This document shows positions 37,217 through 44,646 of a DNA stretch of 64,000 nt, piece after piece. This DNA comes from Arthrobacter nitroguajacolicus_D (GTDB taxonomy: Bacteria > Actinomycetota > Actinomycetes > Actinomycetales > Micrococcaceae), in assembly GCF_031455195.1 (NCBI RefSeq), contig NZ_JAVDSH010000001.1, positions 372,001 to 436,000 on the forward strand, given 5' to 3'. The notes beneath the pieces were generated by a model. It searched no databases and was not told the DNA's origin. It saw only the letters and a list, made by a program, of their open reading frames with translations. The position numbers were made by a program, and so were the translations under genes. The stretch's first letter is position 1. Each line of letters starts with the position of its first letter.

Positions 37217-37239
37217 AGCCTAGTTGGCATGAAGGACAA
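37217..37239 (-). promoter_or_regulatory. polA promoter: TTGTCCTTC-N8-TAGGCT
   Basis: Minus-strand TTGTCCTTC (37239-37231) is followed after eight bases by TAGGCT (37222-37217) and seven bases later by the polA GTG. TTGTC and TANNNT keep the PafBC-type spacing. The upstream box lies within the first codons of the divergent thioesterase gene. Confidence 0.55.
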
Positions 37240-37693
37240 TTTCACGCCGAACCCGTTTGTCGACGAGCTGAATGAGGCAGGTGTGCCTGAAGAATTCCAT
37301 GATTGGCTGTCGGCCCACGGAGTTGGCGCCTTGGTGGTGAAACTCGGCATCCGTTTCACCGAGATGGGCGCCGAGCGCATTGTGGCAACCATGCCCGTGG
37401 AGGGTAATACCCAGGTGGCCGGAATCCTGCACGGCGGGGCCCACGTGGTCCTCGCCGAGACACTGGGATCCTTCGCCGCCTCCTTGCACGCCGGAAGGGG
37501 CAGGCATGCGGTAGGGATCGAAGTAGGCGCCACCCATCACCGCTCGGTTGCCGCTGGTTTGGTGACTGGCACTTGCACGGCCATCCACCTGGGCGGAACA
37601 CTTGCCACGCACGAGATCGTCATCACCGACGACAAGGGCCGCCGCCTCTCGACCGCCCGGATCACCAACATGATCCGGGACAACCGGCACTAG
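37229..37693 (+). CDS. PaaI-type hotdog-fold thioesterase
   Basis: The 154-residue protein is a single hotdog domain. The signature region NTQVAGILHGGAHVVLAETLGSFAA (pieces GILHGGAHVVLAETLGS near residues 68-84) holds the catalytic acidic residue of the PaaI/YdiI group. These enzymes hydrolyse acyl- or aryl-CoA thioesters such as DHNA-CoA or phenylacetyl-type CoAs. The substrate is not predictable. ATG 37229 is 20 bases from the polA GTG on the other strand, and no ribosome-binding site is evident. Its stop shares a CTAG with the stop of the reductase gene. Confidence 0.87.
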   Translation: MKDNFTPNPFVDELNEAGVPEEFHDWLSAHGVGALVVKLGIRFTEMGAERIVATMPVEGNTQVAGILHGGAHVVLAETLGSFAASLHAGRGRHAVGIEVGATHHRSVAAGLVTGTCTAIHLGGTLATHEIVITDDKGRRLSTARITNMIRDNRH

Positions 37694-38247
37694 GAAGCGG
37701 TGACCGCCTGCGGCATACGGTAGTGCAGTTCAGCCGCGGCGCCCCCCAGGATGCGGGAAGAGACCAACTCAAGGGGCGCCGTCGGGCCCTTCAGCGGCAA
37801 GAGCCGCTTCCCGGCGCCCAACACCACCGGAATGATGGTGACGATGATTTCGTGGAGGAGTCCCGCGTCGGCAAACTGGGCCACCAGGTCTCCGCCGCCG
37901 ACCAACCACACGTTCTTTTCGCCGGCTGCCTTGAGCAGGTCAGGTGCGAACTCCCTGACGTCGCCGCGGACAAAGGTGATGTCCGATCCCGCTGGTGCCC
38001 GGTACTCGTGGTGCGTGAAGACCCAGCAGGGTGTTTCCGGATACGGCCAGTTGTCCGGCTCGTGTTCGATCAGCCACCGGTAGGTATCACCACCCATGGC
38101 GACGCAGCCGACTCCTGCCATGAAGGACCCGATGCTTTCGTTAACGCCGTCTACCTGGTCGAACTGCAGGAGCCAGGCCAGATCGTCATCGGGTGAGGCG
38201 ATGAAGCCGTCAATGGTGGACGCTACGTAGTACTGGAAAAGTGACAT
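37690..38247 (-). CDS. Dihydrofolate reductase family protein (RibD C-terminal-like)
   Basis: The 185-residue protein matches the RibD_C/DHFR-like reductase family: start SLFQYYVASTIDGFIASPDDDLAWLLQFD, middle MGGDTYRWL, and NADPH-loop NVWLVGGGDLVAQFADAGLLHEI near residues 113-135. Members reduce pterin- or pyrimidine-like substrates with NADPH, but many are uncharacterised. ATG 38247 has TAGTCT six bases upstream. Convergent with the thioesterase gene, sharing the palindrome CTAG (37690-37693) as both stop codons. Confidence 0.87.
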   Translation of the reverse strand: MSLFQYYVASTIDGFIASPDDDLAWLLQFDQVDGVNESIGSFMAGVGCVAMGGDTYRWLIEHEPDNWPYPETPCWVFTHHEYRAPAGSDITFVRGDVREFAPDLLKAAGEKNVWLVGGGDLVAQFADAGLLHEIIVTIIPVVLGAGKRLLPLKGPTAPLELVSSRILGGAAAELHYRMPQAVTAS

Positions 38248-38253
38248 GGCCCC

Positions 38254-38259
38254 AGACTA
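38254..38259 (-). promoter_or_regulatory. -10 element (TAGTCT) of the reductase gene
   Basis: Minus-strand TAGTCT ends six bases before ATG 38247, two bases after the end of the upstream membrane-protein gene. A leaderless mRNA is implied. Confidence 0.5.
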
Positions 38260-38260
38260 G

Positions 38261-39151
38261 TCAGCCGGCGGAAGGGTTCCCATACTCGACCCTGACGCTG
38301 CCATCGTCACGCAGCACCACAACACGCCCCCGGGCAAGGCTCCAGCCATCGTTGAGCAGGAAGATCCTGCCACCGCTGACAACCAGCAACCTGAGTCCGG
38401 TGTACCGGTACAGCGGGGCTGCATCGGTACCGGCCGATTCCTCATGGACGTTCGGGGCGGTGACGGCCAGGCGCTCCTTGCTGTAGACGACGGCGGTTGG
38501 CAACAGGCCGGACCGTTCCTGGTAGTCGACGGCGGCACCGCGCCCCAACGCCTGGGCGTAATCCGATGTACCCCAAAACAAAAGCAGTGTGACGAGGGCG
38601 AAGACCAGTGCCCGCTCCAAGGCCCTGGGCCTGGTCGCGCGCAGCCCACTGGAGGGGGTGGCCGCCCGACGCCTCACGCCCAGGCCCCAGGTTCCGATCA
38701 CAAGTCCGGCCGCAATGAGGAACGGGGCGTACAGGAGAACCTGGCCAGGCCTGGTGACCACAACGATCCACATCACTGCCGCATACGCGAACCCCAGGAT
38801 GATGACTACCATCGCGATCCGATGGACCAGCGTCCGGTAGGTGGCCCTTTCGATAAGCCGCAACACGGCGCGGTCCAGCATCAGCCACAACAGCCCGATG
38901 ACCACCAGCCAGGCCAGTGGCTGGAACAGGGACTGGATGCTTCGAAGGATGAAATCCTGGACTGTGTAGCCGAACAGGCTCACGTCGAGTCCCATGGCTT
39001 TTGCCTGGGCATCAGTGCGCGCCCACCCAAAATAGACCAGCAGCGCGGTGGCGACCGTCAATGGGGGCCCGATGACTGAGAGGACCTCGAGGGTCCTCTT
39101 CCAGCGGGTATTGCTGGTGCTGTTTTCGTCGGCCTCCTGCGGTTCGCTCAC
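38261..39151 (-). CDS. Uncharacterised five-helix membrane protein
   Basis: I do not recognise a named family. The 296-residue protein has a short polar N-terminus, about five membrane helices (roughly residues 24-42, 60-85, 100-120, 125-145, 170-188) and an extracytoplasmic or cytoplasmic C-terminal domain of about 100 residues with DYQERSGLLPTAVVYSKERLAV and a closing GRVVVLRDDGSVRVEYGNPS. Its GTG start overlaps the stop of the TIG lipoprotein gene (GTGA), so the two are an operon and probably act together at the membrane. Confidence 0.75.
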   Translation of the reverse strand: MSEPQEADENSTSNTRWKRTLEVLSVIGPPLTVATALLVYFGWARTDAQAKAMGLDVSLFGYTVQDFILRSIQSLFQPLAWLVVIGLLWLMLDRAVLRLIERATYRTLVHRIAMVVIILGFAYAAVMWIVVVTRPGQVLLYAPFLIAAGLVIGTWGLGVRRRAATPSSGLRATRPRALERALVFALVTLLLFWGTSDYAQALGRGAAVDYQERSGLLPTAVVYSKERLAVTAPNVHEESAGTDAAPLYRYTGLRLLVVSGGRIFLLNDGWSLARGRVVVLRDDGSVRVEYGNPSAG

Positions 39152-40143
39152 GGTGCGGCCGTCGTGGACGGTTCAACGGATGTCACGGGGGCCGTGGGGA
39201 CGTCCGGCGGCTGTGTCGCGGGCGCGGTCGGGGTGGGTGCCGATGGAGGTTGCGTACTGGTGGACACGCCGGAGTCGTCGTAGAAGAACGTGACCGTTCC
39301 TGCGACGTCTACCGTGTCGGTGATCGAGATCCGGACTGAGTCCCGACCATTTGCCGGGGGCATCCGCAGGTAGACCGTTCCGTAGTCCTGCCTGTCGCCA
39401 ACGAAGTCGACATCCGCTGGTACGCCGTCGAACAGGACCTCAGCTACGCGCACATAGTACCCGTCCAGTCGGACGATGGTGCCGCCAGTGCTGGGACCCG
39501 TTGCGCGGGCTGCGCCGGGAACGGGCCTGAGGTCCTTGTCCACCACGGTCAACCCGACCAGTTGCCTTGGGCAGGCCTGGCCTTGCCCTGGCTGAACGTT
39601 GAGGCTGGCCTGCGGATTGCTGCGGTGCTGGGCAACCAAGGACGCCGCGGTAACGGCAACCCTGAATTCCAGGCATTTGCTTTGCGGAATCTGCGGAGTT
39701 GCTCCCACTGCATTCGATGCCCGTTGCCAGTCCTGCTGGCTTCCGCTTTGCAGCGCCTGGCAGACAGCGGCGCCCGCCTGCCACACCGCGGCGTCCTCCG
39801 CGCCTTCGACGCTTTGGGCCAGCGCGTCGCATTGGAATTGCTGAAGCAGGAGATACCGCTGTCCCGAGGTGGGGTCGTTGGGCCCAATGGGGCCGATTGG
39901 TAACCACTGCACTACTGGTGCGTTCGCCTGTGGCGCGCCGGGGCCGGCAGGGCCGGCGGGCTGGGCAGCGGTAGGCGCGGCAGCGGTTGGCTGCAGTGGT
40001 TGCGAGGTGCCCGGGGAGGCTGGGCTGGAGCCCTGGTCAGGCCGGAGACCTTCTGTGGATGGGGGAAGGCAGGCAGAGAGCCCCAGCATCAGGACCGGCA
40101 CCAGGGCCAGTCCGATGAGATGGCTCCGGGATTGGCATTTCAT
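39148..40143 (-). CDS. Putative lipoprotein with IPT/TIG-like domain
   Basis: The 331-residue protein has a signal peptide with lipobox LSAC at residues 22-25, then a Pro/Ala/Gly-rich spacer (about 26-75), a Cys-containing middle domain (CDALAQSV, AAVCQAL, SKCLEFRVAV, QACPRQLVG) and an IPT/TIG-like beta-sandwich around residues 215-295 (GPSTGGTIVRLDGYYV, VLFDGVPADV, VTFFYDDSGV). The tail is Pro/Thr-rich. TIG domains usually bind proteins or surface polymers. Function unknown; the coupled membrane protein gene follows immediately. Confidence 0.78.
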   Translation of the reverse strand: MKCQSRSHLIGLALVPVLMLGLSACLPPSTEGLRPDQGSSPASPGTSQPLQPTAAAPTAAQPAGPAGPGAPQANAPVVQWLPIGPIGPNDPTSGQRYLLLQQFQCDALAQSVEGAEDAAVWQAGAAVCQALQSGSQQDWQRASNAVGATPQIPQSKCLEFRVAVTAASLVAQHRSNPQASLNVQPGQGQACPRQLVGLTVVDKDLRPVPGAARATGPSTGGTIVRLDGYYVRVAEVLFDGVPADVDFVGDRQDYGTVYLRMPPANGRDSVRISITDTVDVAGTVTFFYDDSGVSTSTQPPSAPTPTAPATQPPDVPTAPVTSVEPSTTAAP

Positions 40144-40239
40144 GACAGCCCCACATCTGCCGGATCACGATCACGCAGTCATGTGCATAACTACACTGCT
40201 GATTATTCTCCCGATGGGACGTGACTACCAGAGAGGCCG

Positions 40240-40461
40240 TTATTTTCCGAAGTAGGGAACAATCAAGTAGATACCGAACAGGACGGCAACCCCGCACACG
40301 CCGAAGCACAGGTAGGCCAGCGAACGCACCAGTGCAGGGGACTTCTGCTGGGCGTCCCCAGCGATGGCCGTCAGGCGCACCCCGAGCGAATACAGGACCA
40401 CAAGGGTGACCGCCGCCACGAGGGTGACACCTGCAACCTGCAGCAATTCCAACCATTTCAT
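40240..40461 (-). CDS. Small two-helix membrane protein following pit
   Basis: The 73-residue protein has two membrane helices (about residues 6-28 and 46-69) joined by a short polar loop with AIAGDAQQKSPALV. I recognise no family name. Its ATG overlaps the pit stop (ATGA), so it is translated with the phosphate transporter and may be an accessory subunit or regulator. No PhoU-like (DUF47) partner is present here. Confidence 0.78.
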   Translation of the reverse strand: MKWLELLQVAGVTLVAAVTLVVLYSLGVRLTAIAGDAQQKSPALVRSLAYLCFGVCGVAVLFGIYLIVPYFGK

Positions 40462-41663
40462 CGCTGCACGTCTCCGCTCGGGGTGGTCTTTCGGTTTTTC
40501 TTCTTTTTCCGGAACCGCACAGCGTGACCGGCTTCATCGACTTCGACGGCGTTGTGGTGGCCGACATGCGACTTACGTGAAACAACGAACATGAACACCA
40601 CGGCTGCCGTTCCAACCACCGCGGCGATGACGACGCCTACGACGCCGGTACTTACCAGGAGGGCCGTCAGGGCACCAACGATCGCCGAGGCCGGGAGGGT
40701 GAACAGCCAACCCAACGCAATCTTCCCGGCGGTTCCCCACCGGACCGACGTGCCCTTTCGTCCCAGGCCCGAACCGATAACTGAACCTGAAGCCACCTGC
40801 GTGGTGGAGAGGGCGAAACCCAGGTGTGATGACGCCAGGATGGCCGAGGCCGTGCTTGTTTCGGCGGAGAATCCCTGCGCGGGCTTCACCTCGGTCAAGC
40901 CGGAGCCCATGGTCCGGATGATGCGCCAGCCGCCCGCATAGGTGCCGATCGCAATGGCCAGGGCGCAGGCGGTGATGACCCAGAACTGGGGCCCGCTGCC
41001 GGGGGCCTGGGTACCTCCTGCGATCAGGACCAGGGTGATGATGCCCATGGTCTTCTGGGCGTCGTTGGTGCCGTGGGCAAGGGCCACCAGGCTGGAGGTG
41101 AAGATCTGGCCGGTGCGGAACCCGCCGCGTTTCTGCGTGAGTTTGTCGCCGGTCTCGGGATCGTGCCTTGAGGTGAGCGCGTAGGCGAGACGGGTACAAA
41201 TGTAGGCTACGAGCCCCGCAATCAGGGGCGCGAAGACCGCGGGCAGGATGACCTTCTGCAAGACGGTTTCGAAGTTGATGGAGTGGAAGCCGATGCCAAC
41301 CACCGCGGCACCGATCAGGCCCCCGAACAGGGCGTGCGAGGAACTGGATGGCAGGCCCTTGAGCCAGGTGACCATGTTCCAGAGAACTGCGCCCATGAGT
41401 CCGGCGAAAATAATGTCCGGCGTGATGTGGATGCCGTCCGAACCTTCCCGGATCAGGCCTCCGGAAATGGTTTTGGCCACTTCCGTAGAGAGGAACGCGC
41501 CCACAAGGTTGAGGACGGCAGCCAGGGCGACAGCCGTTTTGGGCTTGATCGCCCCCGTAGCGATGGGCGTAGCCATCGCGTTGGCTGTGTCGTGAAACCC
41601 GTTGGTGAAGTCAAAAAATAGGGCCAACGCTATTACCAGCGCGACCATGAAGGTGATATCCAC
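40458..41663 (-). CDS. pit: Low-affinity inorganic phosphate transporter (Pit family)
   Basis: The 401-residue permease has about ten helices and the two Pit signatures, DFTNGFHDTANAMATPIATGAIKP near residues 18-41 (given here as FTNGFHDTANAMATP) and ALAHGTNDAQKTMGI near residues 193-207. Pit carriers import metal-phosphate with protons. The protein ends in a basic tail (FRKKKKNRK). GTG 41663 has only a weak GGGC upstream. It heads a two-gene operon with the 73-residue membrane protein. The 178 bases upstream of it contain no gene. Confidence 0.95.
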   Translation of the reverse strand: MDITFMVALVIALALFFDFTNGFHDTANAMATPIATGAIKPKTAVALAAVLNLVGAFLSTEVAKTISGGLIREGSDGIHITPDIIFAGLMGAVLWNMVTWLKGLPSSSSHALFGGLIGAAVVGIGFHSINFETVLQKVILPAVFAPLIAGLVAYICTRLAYALTSRHDPETGDKLTQKRGGFRTGQIFTSSLVALAHGTNDAQKTMGIITLVLIAGGTQAPGSGPQFWVITACALAIAIGTYAGGWRIIRTMGSGLTEVKPAQGFSAETSTASAILASSHLGFALSTTQVASGSVIGSGLGRKGTSVRWGTAGKIALGWLFTLPASAIVGALTALLVSTGVVGVVIAAVVGTAAVVFMFVVSRKSHVGHHNAVEVDEAGHAVRFRKKKKNRKTTPSGDVQR

Positions 41664-41841
41664 CTGTTGCCCAATCTGCAGAGTCGACGTTCAGCAGTTC
41701 CACTTCCCCGTACCTGCCATCCACAGCATAGTTCAGCATCTGTTCAACTGACTCGACTTGCGGGATTCACTCTGGCGGGCTTGAAACCTTAAGAATCCTA
41801 CGTGGCGGGGGCTGAGCGGACAAACGTACCCGGTCCAGGCT

Positions 41842-42360
41842 TCAACCCAAATATGCCCGGACCGCCGCCAACTCCTTGCGGGTCAGACCCTTCCGCGGAT
41901 CCGGTGAGATGCACAGCACACGGTCCTGCTGGTACTCAGCCCAGGAGCGGGCGTCCGACTCGGCACTGAGTTGGTCATCCACCCAGATCATCCGATCACT
42001 CCCGACCGACGCCAGATCCTTCTGGAGGGCCACCAATTTCCACCATTCAGGCCCCTCGTCCCACCCCTGGCTGGAAAGCACCGGCCAGTCCTGCCCCCTT
42101 AAACCGATGGCGGGACACAGGAACTCGGGGGCCAGCCGTTCCCAGGTGGTCAGCCAGACGAAGCGGGCGGCAGGGTGGCTGGCGAGGTTGTTGAGTTCGG
42201 CGACGGCCTCAGGGGCAAAGGCGACTTCGAGGATGCCGGCGTCGGCGAAGGTCCACTCATTCCCCCAATCAGTGGCCCCTACGGGACTAAAGGGGTTCAC
42301 CACGCCGTCGACATCCAGGTAGATCGATACGGGAGCCATCCGGCCATGGGCGGAATCCAT
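41842..42360 (-). CDS. HAD-domain protein, small phosphatase-like
   Basis: The 172-residue protein has the HAD nucleophile motif IYLDVDGVVNPF near residues 12-23 and a late acidic motif IWVDDQLS, without a large cap domain. It resembles uncharacterised actinobacterial HAD proteins. Substrate unknown. ATG 42360 is preferred over an upstream in-frame TTG, because GGGGGAG lies five bases before it. It is divergent from the kynurenine operon, 117 bases away. Confidence 0.8.
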   Translation of the reverse strand: MDSAHGRMAPVSIYLDVDGVVNPFSPVGATDWGNEWTFADAGILEVAFAPEAVAELNNLASHPAARFVWLTTWERLAPEFLCPAIGLRGQDWPVLSSQGWDEGPEWWKLVALQKDLASVGSDRMIWVDDQLSAESDARSWAEYQQDRVLCISPDPRKGLTRKELAAVRAYLG

Positions 42361-42430
42361 GTCCACTCCCCCCTTCCCCAACAGTTCAGCAACAGCCTAC
42401 GGGATGGTGCAAGAGTCGGTCGATGATTGG

Positions 42431-42471
42431 TTACATCAATCTCTTGACGTTCGTCATGTAAGTGATATTCT
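42431..42471 (+). promoter_or_regulatory. kyn operon promoter with nested inverted repeats
   Basis: TTGACG (42444-42449) and TATTCT (42466-42471) are spaced by 16 bases and the -10 ends six bases before ATG 42478, so the mRNA should start at or near the A of the ATG. Two inverted repeats are nested here: TTACAT/ATGTAA (42431-42436, 42456-42461) and TGACG/CGTCA (42445-42449, 42452-42456). They are good operator candidates for the PaaX-type regulator of the operon. Confidence 0.65.
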
Positions 42472-42477
42472 CGAGAC

Positions 42478-43347
42478 ATGGAAAAGCCCCCCGTCCATTC
42501 CCCCCAGAGTGTCCGTCACATCGAGGACAGTGTCCGTACCGATTTCCGGCATGCGATGTCTTATGGCGGCTACCTGGATCTCGACCAGTTGCTCAGTTCC
42601 CAGCATCCGCTCAGCGAGCCGGAACACCATGACGAACTGCTGTTCATCATCCAGCACCAGACCAGTGAGCTGTGGCTCAAGCTTGTCCTGCACGAACTCC
42701 TGGAAGCCCGGAGGCTGTTCGACGCCGACAACCTGGGCAAGGCACTCAAGTGCATCGCCCGGGTGAAGGCCATCCAACGCACCATGACCGAGCAATGGTC
42801 CGTGCTGGGCACCCTGACGCCGCGCGAGTACTCCCAGTTCCGGGGCTTCCTGGGAAGCTCATCGGGTTTCCAGTCCTACCAATACCGCGGTGTCGAGTTC
42901 CTGCTGGGAAACAAGAACCGGGGCATGCTGCGCGTGTTCGAAAGCGAGCCCGAAGCCCACGCACTGCTGGGCAGGTTGTTGGAGGAGCCCACGCTTTACG
43001 ACGCGTTCCTTGGAGTCCTTTCCCGCGCCGGCTACGACATTCCCGCAGACATCCTTGAGCGGGACACCAGCGAACCATGGACCTTCCGTCAGGACCTCGT
43101 CCCCATCTTCCAGAAGATCTACGAGTCGGATGACACACAGTGGGGACTCTACGAAGCGTGCGAGGACCTGGTGGACATCGAAGACAACTTCCAGGCCTGG
43201 CGCTTCCGCCACCTCCGGACCGTCCAACGCACCATCGGGTTCAAGGTCGGTACCGGCGGATCCTCCGGCGTGGACTTCCTCAAACGCGCCTTGGACCTGA
43301 CCTTCTTCCCCGAGCTCTATGCCGTCCGCACCGAGATCGGCAACTAA
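42478..43347 (+). CDS. kynA: Tryptophan 2,3-dioxygenase
   Basis: The 289-residue haem enzyme opens the indole ring of tryptophan to N-formylkynurenine. The active site is visible in HDELLFIIQHQTSELWLKL, SSSGFQSYQYRGVEFLLGNKN (cited as GFQSYQYRGVEFLLG), the proximal haem His in RFRHLRTVQR near residue 240, and the substrate loop VGTGGSSGVDFL. There is no ribosome-binding site and the start sits where transcription should begin. First gene of kynA-kynU-regulator, 47 bases before kynU. Arylformamidase is not encoded nearby. Confidence 0.96.
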   Translation: MEKPPVHSPQSVRHIEDSVRTDFRHAMSYGGYLDLDQLLSSQHPLSEPEHHDELLFIIQHQTSELWLKLVLHELLEARRLFDADNLGKALKCIARVKAIQRTMTEQWSVLGTLTPREYSQFRGFLGSSSGFQSYQYRGVEFLLGNKNRGMLRVFESEPEAHALLGRLLEEPTLYDAFLGVLSRAGYDIPADILERDTSEPWTFRQDLVPIFQKIYESDDTQWGLYEACEDLVDIEDNFQAWRFRHLRTVQRTIGFKVGTGGSSGVDFLKRALDLTFFPELYAVRTEIGN

Positions 43348-43394
43348 GCAAACCACCACGGGCAGCGCCGCCCAGAACTTCCGCAGGAGAAGCC

Positions 43395-44639
43395 ATGACC
43401 ACCCAACAGCAGACCCAAACCCCACTGCCGACGTCGGCCGAACTGGACGCCGCAGATCCCCTCGCCACCCAGCGTGAAGCCTTTTACGCGCCCGACGCCG
43501 ATCAGCTCACCTCATATTTGGACGGCAACTCGCTCGGACGCCCGCTGAAGGCAACCGCTGCACATCTCGCGTCCTTCGTCCACGACGCCTGGGGCAGCCG
43601 CCTCATCCGGGGCTGGGACGAACAATGGATGGACGAACCCACCAAGGTAGGCGACCGCATCGGCGAAGTGACCCTTGGTGCGGCCCCCGGACAGACCACC
43701 GTCGGCGATTCCACATCGGTCATGCTGTACAAAATGATCCGGGCCGCAGTCGATTCCCAGCCCGAACGCGACGAGATCATCATAGACCGCGACAACTTCC
43801 CCACTGACCGGTTCATCATCGAGGGAATCGCCAAGGAGCGCGGCGCAACCATCAAATGGATCGCTGCCAATCCCGCCAGCGGTGTCCGCGCAGCCGACCT
43901 GGACGGACTGCTTGGCGAGCGGACCGCCGTCGTCGTCCTCAGCCATGTCGCCTACCGCTCAGGGTTCCTGGCGGACGCGAAGGGAATCACCGCCAAGGTG
44001 CACCAGGCCGGTGCCCTCATGCTCTGGGACCTTTGCCACTCTGTGGGCTCCGTACCCATGGAACTGGATGCGTGGGGCGTGGACCTTGCCGTCGGTTGCA
44101 CCTATAAGTACCTCAACGGCGGACCCGGCTCCCCTGCCTTCGCTTACGTTAACTCCTCGCAGCAGGATCGCCTGCAGCAACCCATCTGGGGCTGGATGGG
44201 CGCCGACAACCCCTTCGGGATGACCGAGGCCTACCGTCCGGCGCAGGGCATCCGCCGCTTCATAACCGGCACACCCCCGGTCCTGGCCATGCAACCCCTC
44301 AAGGACATGGTCGAACTGATCGCCACAGTGGGCATGGACGCTGTCCGGGAAAAGTCCATCAAACTCACGGAGTACGCCATCGCGTTGTCCGAGGAACTCC
44401 TGGTCCCGCTCGGAGCAGAGATTGTCAGCCCCCGGGACCCGGCAGAACGCGGTTCCCACATCACCGTGGACCACCCACTCTTCGCCGATGTCACAGCCGC
44501 GTTGTGGGAGAAGGGTGTCATCCCCGACTTCCGCCCGCCACACGGGCTGCGCATTGGCCTGTCGCCGTTGAGCACCAGCTACGCCGAGGTTGAGCTGGGA
44601 GTGACCGCCATCCGGGACGCCCTCGCCGAACTGCTGTGA
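43395..44639 (+). CDS. kynU: Kynureninase
   Basis: The 414-residue PLP enzyme cleaves kynurenine to anthranilate and alanine. The cofactor lysine is in AVGCTYKYLNGGPGSPAF near residue 238, the PLP-binding Asp-His in WDLCHSVGSVP, and the substrate region in SYLDGNSLGRPLK. ATG 43395 follows CAGGAGAA. With kynA it routes tryptophan towards anthranilate; formylkynurenine must be deformylated by an enzyme outside this window or spontaneously. It ends seven bases before the PaaX-type regulator. Confidence 0.96.
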   Translation: MTTQQQTQTPLPTSAELDAADPLATQREAFYAPDADQLTSYLDGNSLGRPLKATAAHLASFVHDAWGSRLIRGWDEQWMDEPTKVGDRIGEVTLGAAPGQTTVGDSTSVMLYKMIRAAVDSQPERDEIIIDRDNFPTDRFIIEGIAKERGATIKWIAANPASGVRAADLDGLLGERTAVVVLSHVAYRSGFLADAKGITAKVHQAGALMLWDLCHSVGSVPMELDAWGVDLAVGCTYKYLNGGPGSPAFAYVNSSQQDRLQQPIWGWMGADNPFGMTEAYRPAQGIRRFITGTPPVLAMQPLKDMVELIATVGMDAVREKSIKLTEYAIALSEELLVPLGAEIVSPRDPAERGSHITVDHPLFADVTAALWEKGVIPDFRPPHGLRIGLSPLSTSYAEVELGVTAIRDALAELL

Positions 44640-44646
44640 GCCTGAA

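Noticed and set aside
35263..37275. A 670-codon plus-strand frame
   Set aside because: Antisense to polA, with no recognisable domain.
34438..37533. polA extended to an upstream start (1031 residues)
   Set aside because: The extra 108 residues are antisense to the thioesterase gene and have no polymerase homology. The leaderless -10 supports GTG 37209.
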